Shown: positions 53,982-63,331 of the stretch, piece after piece
Layout: every line of letters starts with the position of its first letter
Numbering within the stretch: the stretch's first letter is position 1
Assembly (NCBI GenBank): GCA_964639225.1
Contig: CAZXCK010000001.1
Span: forward strand, 67,576 to 131,575
Reading direction: 5' to 3'
DNA length: 64,000 nt
Source of the DNA: CAZXCK01 sp964639225
Lineage (GTDB): Bacteria > Chloroflexota > Anaerolineae > Aggregatilineales > Phototrophicaceae
Notes under the pieces: model-generated
Told to the model about the DNA's origin: nothing
Databases searched by the model: none
The model's input: the letters and a program-made list of their open reading frames with translations, nothing else
Position numbers and translations under genes: made by a program

Positions 53982-55058
53982 TTACGGCTGCACCCTGACT
54001 GGTGTTCCCACTTCGACAAAATTCTCGTACAGCCAGCGCGCTTCCTCATTGGGCATGTTGACGCAACCCGCACTCATCGGCTGCCCCCAGTTGCTGTGCC
54101 AGTAGGTGCCGTGAATAGCATAGCCGGAATAGAAATACATCACCCATTCGACATTGGGCAGATAGTAACCCGGCCCACTCATAACCTGAGCGCGGACCTT
54201 GCGCGTGACCCGGAAATCTCCCTGGACCGTCGGCGTGGCCGCGCGTCCGTTGGAAACGAGCACACTGTGTACCAACATGCCATCTTCATAGGCATACAAA
54301 CGCGAGTCACTCAGGCTGACGATGATCTGGCGCCCTTGTTGGATAGTCGGCTCTGGTGCCTGGAATGGCGGCGGCGTAATGATGCCCATGTCGGCGATGC
54401 CACCGTCAGCGTTCACCGCCGGGATGGTCAGCACCTGGCCGGAATAGACCGTGTTAGGATTGCTGATGCGGTTGACCTGTGCCAGTGTAGTCCATTCCAT
54501 GCCATAACGCTGGGCAATCTGAGACAGGTGTTCGCCAGGCTGCACAACATAGGTAATCGTCGTCTGTGGCGGCGGGCCTTCGACCAACTCCGGCGCCAGA
54601 TTCTCCGGCTCCGCTGGTGCCCCTTCTGCCTGTGTCGTCCAGATCTGGAGTTCCTGACCGCGCAGAATACGGTTGGGGTTCGGAATGTTGTTGGCCTGCA
54701 GAATATCATTTACGGTCACGCCGTATCGCTGGGCGATCTGTGACAGGGACTCGCCCGGACTGACAACATGCGTTACTGGCGTTCCGGCGATCAGCGGATT
54801 CTCGACTTCCGGACTACTATCCGGCACCGACAGGCCGGGGATCGTCAACACCTGACCGCTGAAAATGCGTGATTGGTTGGTGATGTTGTTCACCTGGGCC
54901 AGTTCGTTGAGGTCTACGCCGTACCGCAGCGAAATGCGATACAGATTCTCCCCCGGCTGGACGATGTGCGTTACCGGTTCTTCCTGTGCGAACACCGGCA
55001 CGGCTATGGTCATAGCCAGTAATAACAGCAAAACAGCAATCGGATGATAACGTCTCAT
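53982..55058 (-). CDS. L,D-transpeptidase (YkuD) with three LysM domains
   Basis: A signal peptide (MRRYHPIAVLLLLLAMTIAVPVFAQ) is followed by three LysM modules (about residues 30-75, 95-140 and 175-218) and a C-terminal YkuD domain (240-358). The catalytic signature is complete: HGTYWHSNWGQPMSAGCVNM, with His and the nucleophilic Cys. Such enzymes form 3-3 cross-links in peptidoglycan or attach proteins to it. It is the third LysM protein of the window and lies next to a divergent envelope operon. GGGAG precedes the ATG. Confidence 0.93.
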   Translation of the reverse strand: MRRYHPIAVLLLLLAMTIAVPVFAQEEPVTHIVQPGENLYRISLRYGVDLNELAQVNNITNQSRIFSGQVLTIPGLSVPDSSPEVENPLIAGTPVTHVVSPGESLSQIAQRYGVTVNDILQANNIPNPNRILRGQELQIWTTQAEGAPAEPENLAPELVEGPPPQTTITYVVQPGEHLSQIAQRYGMEWTTLAQVNRISNPNTVYSGQVLTIPAVNADGGIADMGIITPPPFQAPEPTIQQGRQIIVSLSDSRLYAYEDGMLVHSVLVSNGRAATPTVQGDFRVTRKVRAQVMSGPGYYLPNVEWVMYFYSGYAIHGTYWHSNWGQPMSAGCVNMPNEEARWLYENFVEVGTPVRVQP

Positions 55059-55260
55059 TGTGGCAACTCCCTAGCAGGCTGCGATTGACCTTATTACTAT
55101 GCACAAAAACAATCCAGCGCGCAAACGTTAATGTTTGAAAACACTAACTATAAACCACTGATACGATGAACTCGAATTGCTGGCATAGGCATTTGCCAGT
55201 AAAATGCAGTTTCAGAGCCGCGTTGGCTTTAACGGTCTTTAGACGTTAGACAAAACACAT

Positions 55261-57468
55261 ATGCTGTTACGTGCCTATCGCATTACCGACCGTCTCGGTA
55301 TTGTGCTTCTAAAATGTGGTGTAGGTCTCAGTGAGCTGTGGTTAAGCAGCGCCGGGCTGTTCGTGCAGGCTGGGCGCAGTCTGTTGAGCCGGCTGGTCAG
55401 GGCTACCGGCACATTACTATTGCTGCTGACCGCCGGTCTGGGCTGGCTGCTGCGCCAACTCTTCCGGTTCATCAAAGGGCTGGTTCTACTCGTCCTGGCT
55501 GTGATCGGGCTGCTTTCCAGACCGTTGACCGGCGCCCGAAAGCGTGCCCAACGTACTGTCGCCAGCGCAGGCGGCGCCGCCTCACGCTCGATGGCCCGCC
55601 GTTCCGCCCGTGCTGAACTTGAAACCGGCCTGGTCGAAGACCCGCTGCGCACACAGAATCGCGCTCTCAGCGCGCTGGTGGTGGTATCGCTGGCGGCACT
55701 GGTGATCGTCGTCATCTGGGCGACATCACAGGGCGAAACCGCCCCCCCTGCCATACCAGCCGCTGCCAACCTGAACGCAGGTACAACCGACCAGACTCCA
55801 CAGCCCGATGCCCCTGTTTCCCTCAATCTGCCAACGCCTATCCCCACGGCCACCGAGCTACCAGAAGTCCTGCAGGCGCGTGGGACTATCGCTTTTGTCG
55901 CCAGGGAATATGGGCGCGATGACATCTGGGCTGTGCCAGTCGGCAGCACCCAGCCAATCCGCATCACCAACTCAGACGCCGACGACCGCGACCCGATGTG
56001 GTCGCCGGATGGACGCCAACTGGCTTATGCCTCACGCAAAGACGGCAACTGGGAAATCTACATCTATGACATCCTCGCCGGTGAAACCAGTCGCATGACC
56101 TACAATCTGGGCTTTGAGGCTGGACCGGACTGGAGTCCGCAAGGTGGAGAGTATCTCGTATACGAGAATTACCAGAACGACACACACCTCGATATCTTCT
56201 TCATGCGCGCCGACGGTGCCGAGCCGCCGCAGCGCCTGCCCGGTTCATCCGATACGCCCGATTTCTCACCGGCATGGTCGCCGGATGGTCGCCGGATCGC
56301 CTTCGTCTCGTGGCGCGATGGCAACCAGGAAATCTACATCTTCTCGCTCGACACGCAGGAAATCACTAACCTGACCAACACGCCCAACCGTCACGAGGAT
56401 CATCCAGCATGGTCACCAGATGGGCGCTTCGTCGCCTACACAGCGATCGAAGCCGGCATCGAGACAATCTTTATTAAGCCCACCGACGCCCCCAACGCCG
56501 AGGCGCGCATCTTCCGACGTGGACGTGCGCCAGCCTGGTCGCCGGATGGCGACGCACTGGTCTTCGCCGTCGATGGCAGCGACTCCACGCTGATAACTGT
56601 CGCGCCGTTCGAAGCGACCGGCGTCGCGACAGAGGTCATCCAGGCACCGTTAGGCGCTACTAATCCCACATGGACTTCAGCTTCGCTGCCGGCATCACTC
56701 ATCAACAGCGGCGGACTGCCACCAGCCAGCACTGACCCGCTGTATGTTGAGCGTTCGCGCGAGCCGGACGACGATCCGCCTTATGGCTTTGGCTCGTTGG
56801 TGAACATTACCGGGCCACAGCAGCCCGTCCTCAGCGAGCGTGTCAATGACTCGTTCAACGCCCTGCGCAACCGGACCAACGAAGCCGTTGGTTGGGACTT
56901 CCTGGGCAATATCACCGATGCGCTGTGGCTGCTGGATCACCGCCCCCAGCCCGGCGAAGAACGTCGCAACTGGCACCTGACCGGGCGCGCCTTCGCCTTT
57001 AACCGCAACCAGATATTCGGCTTCCCGGCCCCAATTGAGATTGTGCGCGAGGACGGCGAACTGGGCACCAACTGGCGTGTCTACGTCCGCGTAGCCGACG
57101 AAGCGCAGAACGGCGAACTCGGCGAGCCGCTGCGCCGCATGCCCTGGACGTTTGCCGACCCAGAGGATGGAGACGTCGAAGCTTACGACCAGGGCGGGCG
57201 TCTGCGTGAACAGATGCCACGCGGCTATTACGTCGATTTCACGCAGATCGCCGCCGATTATGGCTGGGAACGCATGCCCGCCGGCTCCGACTGGCGCGCG
57301 AACTTCAACGCACGTAACTTCTGGATGTTCCGCAAAACCGACGGCCTGACCTGGTACGAGGCTATGCGCGAACTCTACACCGACAGCCAGCTTGGCGGCT
57401 GGGCGCCAACGCCTACCCCCGACCCCACCCTGGCCGCTGAAACCAGCCCGGACGGAGACGGAGAATAA
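55261..57468 (+). CDS. Membrane protein with TolB-type beta-propeller
   Basis: A 735-residue protein. The N-terminal third is hydrophobic and basic: helices at about 48-90 and a membrane segment near 142-160, separated by an Arg-rich stretch. A Pro/Thr-rich linker (165-200) leads to a beta-propeller of PD40/TolB-type repeats (about 205-470), each with xPxWSPDGxxIAFxS-like strands and NxEIYI. The C-terminal part (about 520-710; WDFLGNITDALWLLDHRPQPGE, GRAFAFNRNQIFGFPAP) is unfamiliar. The propeller would face outside the cell. The stop is five bases before the next gene. Start shows no Shine-Dalgarno sequence. Confidence 0.78.
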   Translation: MLLRAYRITDRLGIVLLKCGVGLSELWLSSAGLFVQAGRSLLSRLVRATGTLLLLLTAGLGWLLRQLFRFIKGLVLLVLAVIGLLSRPLTGARKRAQRTVASAGGAASRSMARRSARAELETGLVEDPLRTQNRALSALVVVSLAALVIVVIWATSQGETAPPAIPAAANLNAGTTDQTPQPDAPVSLNLPTPIPTATELPEVLQARGTIAFVAREYGRDDIWAVPVGSTQPIRITNSDADDRDPMWSPDGRQLAYASRKDGNWEIYIYDILAGETSRMTYNLGFEAGPDWSPQGGEYLVYENYQNDTHLDIFFMRADGAEPPQRLPGSSDTPDFSPAWSPDGRRIAFVSWRDGNQEIYIFSLDTQEITNLTNTPNRHEDHPAWSPDGRFVAYTAIEAGIETIFIKPTDAPNAEARIFRRGRAPAWSPDGDALVFAVDGSDSTLITVAPFEATGVATEVIQAPLGATNPTWTSASLPASLINSGGLPPASTDPLYVERSREPDDDPPYGFGSLVNITGPQQPVLSERVNDSFNALRNRTNEAVGWDFLGNITDALWLLDHRPQPGEERRNWHLTGRAFAFNRNQIFGFPAPIEIVREDGELGTNWRVYVRVADEAQNGELGEPLRRMPWTFADPEDGDVEAYDQGGRLREQMPRGYYVDFTQIAADYGWERMPAGSDWRANFNARNFWMFRKTDGLTWYEAMRELYTDSQLGGWAPTPTPDPTLAAETSPDGDGE

Positions 57469-57473
57469 AGCCG

Positions 57474-58745
57474 ATGCGCAGTCGCTCCGGCGGTTTGACC
57501 ATTTTCCTGGTGGTGTTGGGTGTGCTGGGGGCATTTGTCGCCCTGGTGTATCAGAATGCCCAACCGTCCCAGCCCCTGCGAGCCATTATTCCCACCGAGA
57601 TTGAACCAACGTCCAATCTCGACGCCTGGCAGGCTGTGCTGCGCACCGGCTTCGGCGAAGCGGGTACCGCGATACCGACGATTGCTATACCGGTAGAGCC
57701 GTTTGTGCCACCCACACTGGCCCCGGTTCAGGGGCCGACGATGACACCTTTTAGTGCCAGCGACCTGGGCGGCGGCGATTTATTCACGCCGGAACCGGTC
57801 AGCACTGCTGTCACCGCTACATCACTACCAGCCATCCCCACGCTGGAGCCAGTGGGCGAACCGGTCGAGGTTCCTGTGGTAGCCCAGGCGACCATGGCCT
57901 GGAATCCACCACCGCTGGTACCGCCGCTTAATCGCGACCCACTTGGACGCGATCACTACTTTTTTGCCCGCCCAGTGGACTCCAACGCGCGCAATTTTGG
58001 CCTGTGGTATTATCCTTATGGCTCCGACGGACCCGAAGAACTCAGCCCAATGCGCATTCATCATGGCATCGACATGCCCAATCCTATCGGCGCACCAGTG
58101 CGCGCCGCTGGGTCTGGAACAGTTACCTTTGCATCCAGCGAGGAAACCCCTCACTTCGAGACCAGCAGCTACGGCAATGTCGTCGTTATCGAACACGATT
58201 TCGGCTGGAACCGCCAGCCCTTATGGACGGTTTACGCGCACATGCAGGCCGTCCTTGTGGAGACGGGCGACGTGGTCGCAGCGGGCGACCCCATCGGATT
58301 GATAGGCAATAGTGGCCGGGTGAGTGGGCCCCATCTGCATTTTGAGGTGCGCATGGGTCGCAATGCTTATGGCAGCACCTACAACCCAGTACTGTGGATG
58401 GTTCCTTATGTCGGCCACGGCGTCATCGCCGGGCGACTGGTCGACGAACGCGGCAACAACCTGCAGGAAGTTACCATTAACCTGCGAAACTGGGCCACCG
58501 GGACCATCGAGACTACCACCACGTCTTATATCTTCGATGGCACCGTCAGCCAGGTCAACTCTGCCCCTAACTGGAATGAGAACTTTGCCTTTGGCGATGT
58601 ACCCGTCGGTCGTTACGAGGTATTCGCCAACCACGACGGCCAGCGCCTTTCGCAGATTGTCGAGGTACGCGAAGGTATGACAACCTTCGTTGAACTCGAA
58701 GCGACCGGCGTCGCCACCTCCGAGGCCAGCGCGCCCACGCCCTGA
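57474..58745 (+). CDS. Secreted/anchored M23 peptidase with C-terminal Ig-like domain
   Basis: A 423-residue protein with an N-terminal membrane anchor (about 8-24), a long Pro/Thr-rich linker, an M23 domain (about 175-295; IHHGIDMPNPIGAPVRAAGSG, HLHFEVRMG) and a C-terminal beta-sandwich resembling a carboxypeptidase regulatory domain (about 320-415; GRLVDERGNNLQEVTINLRNW). The zinc motifs His-x-x-x-Asp and HxH are present, so the enzyme may be active. It starts five bases after the beta-propeller gene, with the upstream coding region supplying the Shine-Dalgarno sequence, so the two are probably one operon. Confidence 0.85.
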   Translation: MRSRSGGLTIFLVVLGVLGAFVALVYQNAQPSQPLRAIIPTEIEPTSNLDAWQAVLRTGFGEAGTAIPTIAIPVEPFVPPTLAPVQGPTMTPFSASDLGGGDLFTPEPVSTAVTATSLPAIPTLEPVGEPVEVPVVAQATMAWNPPPLVPPLNRDPLGRDHYFFARPVDSNARNFGLWYYPYGSDGPEELSPMRIHHGIDMPNPIGAPVRAAGSGTVTFASSEETPHFETSSYGNVVVIEHDFGWNRQPLWTVYAHMQAVLVETGDVVAAGDPIGLIGNSGRVSGPHLHFEVRMGRNAYGSTYNPVLWMVPYVGHGVIAGRLVDERGNNLQEVTINLRNWATGTIETTTTSYIFDGTVSQVNSAPNWNENFAFGDVPVGRYEVFANHDGQRLSQIVEVREGMTTFVELEATGVATSEASAPTP

Positions 58746-58844
58746 ATAATCGTTGGTCAGGCGTGGGGTTACTTCATGGTGTAGAATACCCATATCGGCT
58801 AAACTTAGTCTTGTTTGTTTCTGTGAAATCAGGAGTGGCTGGAA

Positions 58845-60944
58845 ATGTCCGGATTCGCATCCAGGCGCGGACTCACAACCCTTTTACTGATGTGCGTTCT
58901 CGCATTGATGGTTCTGCCTGTAACCGCTCAGGCCCAGGAAAACGTGTTACAGTCAGGAGAGCCGGTTACGGGCGTCATTGACACCGACACACCAGCTCAG
59001 ATCTATACGTTCACGACAACTTCGCCGGCCAGTGTGACACTGCAACTCACCACCCCTGCCACACTCTCACTGACCATGGTTCTCAGCGACGAGACTGGTA
59101 CGCTGCTGAGTCAATCCGTCAACAATGACCTTGCCGCCGAACTCGAACAGGCAGGACAATTCTTCGTCACCGTGTTCGTCACCGCCGGCTCTACAGGTGA
59201 CACAGGTGGCGCGTTCAGCCTGATTCTGGATGTCGCCCAGGCCGCCGAGCCGCCCGTGTCCGATCCGGTCGAAAGCCCCGAACCTGAGGCCGAGGCCACA
59301 TTCCGTCAGGGGCAGGTCAACCTGCTTGGCGGTATTCAGGTTGATCTGACCTGGAACACGCAGGATGACCTTAACCTACAGGTTCGCGCACCATCCGGTG
59401 AATCCCTGTACTGGAATTCGCGCACCACCAGCGACGGCGGCACCTTTGGCCCGGACATCAACGGTTTGTGCGAAGTTCTTGCCGACCCGCCCTCAGTCGA
59501 AACAGCATCTTGGCCTGGTGGACCGCTCGACTTCGGCAGCTATGAAATACTCGTCTACTACCGGCAGTCGTGCGTTGGCGCCATTCCGGTTGATTTCACG
59601 GTGGAAATCACAGTAGATGACACCCAACTGGACCCCATCCAGGGTACAATACAACCCCCTACGGGCGACTCGGCGACCGTGTTCATCTCCAGTTTCACCG
59701 TCGAACAGGATGGCAGCGCCAGCACCGGCCCAGCAGGCCCTTATACCGACACATTGGTGCTGCCAGTGCCTGCGGCGGAGCTGCTGGCACTGGAGGCAAC
59801 ACCGGTCATACCCGACCAGCCGATTGAAGGCTTCATCACTAATGAACAACCCTGGCAGACCTTCTCGCTGCCAGCCGAATCCGGGCAGATTGTCAACATC
59901 GAGATGACTGCAACCACAGGCTATCTGGACACACTGGTCCTGGTTCTGGACTCTTCTGGAAACGTCATCGCCGGTAACGACGACATCGAAGCGGTCGTCA
60001 ACACCGACTCGGCGATAACGGGGCTGCGCCTGCCCATCGCCGACACGTACACTATCGTCGCCACGCGCTACGGTAAAGACGTGGGCGGCACCGCTGGCTT
60101 CTTCGATCTGCTGGTGACCACAGGGCCGACCGCCGAACAGCAGCAGCTCGTCGAGTTTGATCTGCCGGATGGCGACATCGAGGTGACACTCACCTGGGAC
60201 ACCAATGCCGACCTGCGTCTGCTGGTGCGCGATCCTTTTGGGAACTCGGTTTACACCGACTCGGCCAGCGTCCAGAGCGGTGGCCGGCTGGAAGCCACCG
60301 GCAATCTGAACTGTACACCACAGGACGAGGTTCCCGTCTTTTACATCTACTGGCCGCCGGGGCAGTTGCGCATCGGTACTTACGAAATCGAAGTCTGGCA
60401 TGTAAGCGAGTGCAACGACACCCGCCCCACCACATTCTCGCTGTTTGCGGTAGCCAATGGCGAGCTGGCCTTCGCCGATACATCGCTTATCAGTTTCCGT
60501 GAACGTTACCTGACTTCGATGACTGTGGCCCAGACCGGCCAGGTAAGCGGCGGCCCTGGCGGTTTCCTCGGCGGCAGCGAAACACTGGACATCAGCGAGC
60601 AACTGACCTCAGCGGTGACACTCACCAGCGGCCAGACGATTACCAACAGCATCACCCAGAACGACAAATTCGACGTGTACGTATTCGACGGCCAGCCCGG
60701 CGACGTCGTCACGGTCGCTATGAACGCGACATCCGGCACACTCGACCCGACACTGTTCATCCTGGATCCCAACGGCGTTGAGATCGCCGAAAACGACGAC
60801 GCCGATGACGGCACCATAAACTCGCTGGTCTCCGGCCTCACGCTGGGCCAGGGCGGGCAGTATGTCATCATCGCCACGCATTTTGGCACGATCTATGGCG
60901 GCACGACAGGCGGTTACGAGTTAACGCTCCGCATCGACCGGTAA
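58845..60944 (+). CDS. Secreted protein of alternating PPC-like and YfaP-like domains
   Basis: A 699-residue protein with a signal peptide (about 1-30). Pre-peptidase C-terminal (PPC) type beta-sandwiches are at about 40-150, 300-420 and 600-699; each has a DxxDxYxF-like strand and a final G..G.Y.L element. They alternate with two copies of a YfaP/DUF2135-like domain at about 165-260 and 440-540 (IQVDLTWNTQDDLNLQVRAP and IEVTLTWDTNADLRLLVRDP), with Cys pairs in both. No catalytic motif is visible. It is likely a cell-surface or secreted structural or binding protein. AGGAG precedes the ATG. Confidence 0.8.
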   Translation: MSGFASRRGLTTLLLMCVLALMVLPVTAQAQENVLQSGEPVTGVIDTDTPAQIYTFTTTSPASVTLQLTTPATLSLTMVLSDETGTLLSQSVNNDLAAELEQAGQFFVTVFVTAGSTGDTGGAFSLILDVAQAAEPPVSDPVESPEPEAEATFRQGQVNLLGGIQVDLTWNTQDDLNLQVRAPSGESLYWNSRTTSDGGTFGPDINGLCEVLADPPSVETASWPGGPLDFGSYEILVYYRQSCVGAIPVDFTVEITVDDTQLDPIQGTIQPPTGDSATVFISSFTVEQDGSASTGPAGPYTDTLVLPVPAAELLALEATPVIPDQPIEGFITNEQPWQTFSLPAESGQIVNIEMTATTGYLDTLVLVLDSSGNVIAGNDDIEAVVNTDSAITGLRLPIADTYTIVATRYGKDVGGTAGFFDLLVTTGPTAEQQQLVEFDLPDGDIEVTLTWDTNADLRLLVRDPFGNSVYTDSASVQSGGRLEATGNLNCTPQDEVPVFYIYWPPGQLRIGTYEIEVWHVSECNDTRPTTFSLFAVANGELAFADTSLISFRERYLTSMTVAQTGQVSGGPGGFLGGSETLDISEQLTSAVTLTSGQTITNSITQNDKFDVYVFDGQPGDVVTVAMNATSGTLDPTLFILDPNGVEIAENDDADDGTINSLVSGLTLGQGGQYVIIATHFGTIYGGTTGGYELTLRIDR

Positions 60945-60954
60945 CGGCCTCCCG

Positions 60955-61014
60955 CCGTCGCGAGCACCAGATGGGGCGGCCTGAACAGGCTGCCCCATTG
61001 TTGTCTCGCGACGG
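60955..61014. other. Two-tier long hairpin without a U-tract
   Basis: An outer perfect 10-bp stem (60955-60964 with 61005-61014) and an inner 11-bp stem with one G-U pair (60972-60982 with 60987-60997) fold onto a 4-base loop. The element follows the secreted-repeat gene. No T-run follows, so it may be a protective 3' structure or a terminator of an unusual type. Confidence 0.65.
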
Positions 61015-61209
61015 TCACCCGTGCCCCGAAATGCGTTAGTCAAACATTCATCAGAATGTCATACTCAACTCTAGAAACCAGTCTGGCGTATTACCCAAGC
61101 TTGAGCTATACTACACGGCGCAAATCAGAAAGAGGCTGAAAACGATAAATCAGCCAACAGTTACCCCCGTGTGGATTTTGTGAGAATCTTAACGAAAGCG
61201 TCCCACGTA

Positions 61210-61884
61210 ATGAAGTTTCGCCTCATGTTGGCCGGTCTCGGCCTGATGTTGTTATCGTTCACCGCTGCCTGCGGTCCAGAACCCCAAATTCGAAGTGACG
61301 ACCTTCTACGTGATAGCAGTTTCCTGACCAGCGATCCCTGCGGACCGCCCTGCTGGCGGAACATCATCCCCGGTGAGACAGAATGGCAGGATGCACTGAC
61401 TATCATCGAAGACGACCCCACCCTTGATCGCTTGCAGACCCGTGCCGATGAAGAGAGCAGCGCCATTGCTGCTGGCTGGGCGCAGGTCGATGGCGAAGGC
61501 TGCTGCCAGATGTTCACCGAGGATGGCAGCACCGTATCCTTTGTGGTGCTGCAAACCCGGCCAGACCATATGCTTGGCGAGGTTATTGCCGAACACGGCG
61601 AACCAACCTATGTTATCGGCGAAGCCATCACCGGCGACCAGGGGTTGTTTAATCTGTTCTACCCCGACGTGCCGATGATTATCTACGCATTCATCGCCGG
61701 GGAAGAAGGTGTTCTGAGTGAATCCAGCGAAGTGGTAGGTTTCGCCTACATGACTGAGGCACTCATGGATGACCTGCTCGAAACTTATTCACTGCATGCC
61801 TGGGAAGGTTATCTATCGCTGGACGCCTACCAGGAGATCGATTTCGCCATTACCGCTGTGCCTGAGACATCAGAATCAGAATAG
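61210..61884 (+). CDS. Lipoprotein of unknown function
   Basis: A 224-residue protein with a lipoprotein signal peptide: MKFRLMLAGLGLMLLSFTAAC, lipobox TAAC, followed by Gly. The mature part is acidic, with a Cys-rich start (DPCGPPCWRN, GEGCCQMF) and a globular remainder with no recognised family. Cys pairs outside the cell may form disulfides, for which the VKOR gene at 62810 is the natural partner. GTG codons at 61171 and 61180 are alternative starts, but they would bury the signal peptide behind charged residues. Confidence 0.75.
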   Translation: MKFRLMLAGLGLMLLSFTAACGPEPQIRSDDLLRDSSFLTSDPCGPPCWRNIIPGETEWQDALTIIEDDPTLDRLQTRADEESSAIAAGWAQVDGEGCCQMFTEDGSTVSFVVLQTRPDHMLGEVIAEHGEPTYVIGEAITGDQGLFNLFYPDVPMIIYAFIAGEEGVLSESSEVVGFAYMTEALMDDLLETYSLHAWEGYLSLDAYQEIDFAITAVPETSESE

Positions 61885-61998
61885 CAGCGATGGATTTATG
61901 ACTCAGTGGTTCGTCATTGTTTGACCAACATGACCATTATTTGACCAGACTACGCTGGTCAGACAGCAAGCAAGTATAACGGAGAAGGAGCAGGGCAG

Positions 61999-62721
61999 AT
62001 GAGCGAAGAAACTACCGAAAATGCCCAGGTCAAAACACTGGATGATCTGAAACCCGGTATGGCGCTGAAGGGCACAGTCAAACGCCTGGAACTGTACGGC
62101 GCATTTGTCGATGTTGGCGTTAACCAGGATGCGTTGCTGCACATTTCGCAGCTTGGCAAAACCAACGTGCGCAACGTCGAGGATGTGGTCAAAGCCGGCG
62201 ACGAGATTACCGTGTATGTCCTCAAAGTTGACAAAGCGGCTGGCCGGCTGGCTATCTCACTGGTTGAGCCGCCTGCCACCAACTGGGACGACCTGCAGGA
62301 AGGCGCGACCCTGACTGGCAAAGTCGTGCGCATCGAGAACTTTGGCGTCTTCGTCGATATCGGCGCTGAACGCCCTGGCATGGTCCATGTCTCCGAGCTG
62401 GCCGAGGGTTTCGTCAAAACCCCGTCAGACATCGTGAGCATTGGCGATGAAGTCAAAGTGCGCGTGCTGAAGGTCAACCGCAAGAAGCGCCAGATAGACC
62501 TGACCATGAAAGAGCAGGTCGAGGCCTACGACAGCAGCAGCTTCGAGGACGAACCCGAAGAAGACCTGCCAACCGCCATGGCGCTGGCTTTCCGCCGTGC
62601 GATGGAAGGCCAGGAAGATGAAACCGAAGAGCAGCGGCGCCAGCGCAAAAACAAGAAATCGCGCGGACGCGAACAGGATGACATCATCGCCCGCACACTG
62701 CGGCATCACACCGGCAGCTAA
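61999..62721 (+). CDS. Two-S1-domain RNA-binding protein
   Basis: A 240-residue protein with two S1 domains (about 19-88 and 97-170). Both have the classic GxVxxxxxxGxFVDxG...G..H.S pattern: GTVKRLELYGAFVDVGVNQDALLHISQL and GKVVRIENFGVFVDIGAERPGMVHVSEL. The C-terminal 60 residues are acidic and then basic, without known domain. It resembles short S1 proteins such as YugI or the N-terminal half of ribosomal protein S1. A role in translation or RNA turnover is likely. GGAGAAGGAG precedes the ATG. Confidence 0.88.
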   Translation: MSEETTENAQVKTLDDLKPGMALKGTVKRLELYGAFVDVGVNQDALLHISQLGKTNVRNVEDVVKAGDEITVYVLKVDKAAGRLAISLVEPPATNWDDLQEGATLTGKVVRIENFGVFVDIGAERPGMVHVSELAEGFVKTPSDIVSIGDEVKVRVLKVNRKKRQIDLTMKEQVEAYDSSSFEDEPEEDLPTAMALAFRRAMEGQEDETEEQRRQRKNKKSRGREQDDIIARTLRHHTGS

Positions 62722-62748
62722 ACGGGCCGAACACACGCATCACATCAA

Positions 62749-62786
62749 AAACACCTGTCCGCACACAGCAGACAGGTGTTTGTTTG
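62749..62786. terminator. Bidirectional intrinsic terminator
   Basis: An 11-bp perfect stem (AAACACCTGTC and complement) with an 11-base loop lies between convergent genes. On the plus strand it is followed by GTTTG, and on the minus strand by a run of T residues, so it can serve both. Confidence 0.8.
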
Positions 62787-62809
62787 TCCGAGCCTATCAC
62801 GCCGCGTAT

Positions 62810-63292
62810 CTAGACCAGCAGGTGACGCCGCAGCTTCACTGTGACGATCACCATCAGCACGGTAATAATCAGCTCATGTATCAGGCACCACTGGCAGAAT
62901 GCTTCCAGCACAAACGCCTGAATATAGACCAGATACATCGAATACACGAAGGCAAACAACGTGATGGCGAACACCAGCAGCGGACCGTATTCACGCAGGA
63001 TTTCCAGCCGGTTTTCGAGCAGAATCAGCGCACCCAACACCAGATAGGTCGCCAGCCCCAGATAGGCGATAGCCACCCCACCAACTTCGGCATAAACACT
63101 GTTCTGTACCACGTCGCAATTAAAGCCCGCTTCAGCCGAGCAGACCATCGGTTCGTCGGTGAATTTGATATAGCTCAGATAGCCGCTTACCAGTATGCCG
63201 AGCAAGATCAGCGCCAGGCTGACATTTCGCAATGTAAACCAACGATCACGTTCATTCGCTACCCGAACCTGTTTAACACGCTGTGCAGACAT
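62810..63292 (-). CDS. VKOR-family quinone-dependent thiol oxidoreductase
   Basis: A 160-residue inner-membrane protein with four or five hydrophobic segments. The Cys pairs of bacterial VKOR are complete: Cys51 and Cys59 in an extracytoplasmic loop, and the CxxC Cys133/Cys136 (FCQWCLIHE). AEVGGVAIAYLGLATYL is the conserved core after the first loop. It reoxidises a DsbA-like protein with quinones, enabling disulfide formation outside the cell. No DsbA gene lies beside it. The ATG at 63292 has GGAG upstream. Confidence 0.92.
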   Translation of the reverse strand: MSAQRVKQVRVANERDRWFTLRNVSLALILLGILVSGYLSYIKFTDEPMVCSAEAGFNCDVVQNSVYAEVGGVAIAYLGLATYLVLGALILLENRLEILREYGPLLVFAITLFAFVYSMYLVYIQAFVLEAFCQWCLIHELIITVLMVIVTVKLRRHLLV

Positions 63293-63331
63293 AATCAAAC
63301 ACTCCAACTCACCAAGGTCACATTAACTATC

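Noticed and set aside
53754..54743. A 329-codon plus-strand open frame across the HD and L,D-transpeptidase genes
   Set aside because: It overlaps two convincing genes and the terminator between them; the product is Arg/His-rich without motifs.
55235..55260. GTCTTTAGAC / GTTAGAC repeats ahead of the propeller gene
   Set aside because: Short and imperfect; I cannot separate it from chance repetition.
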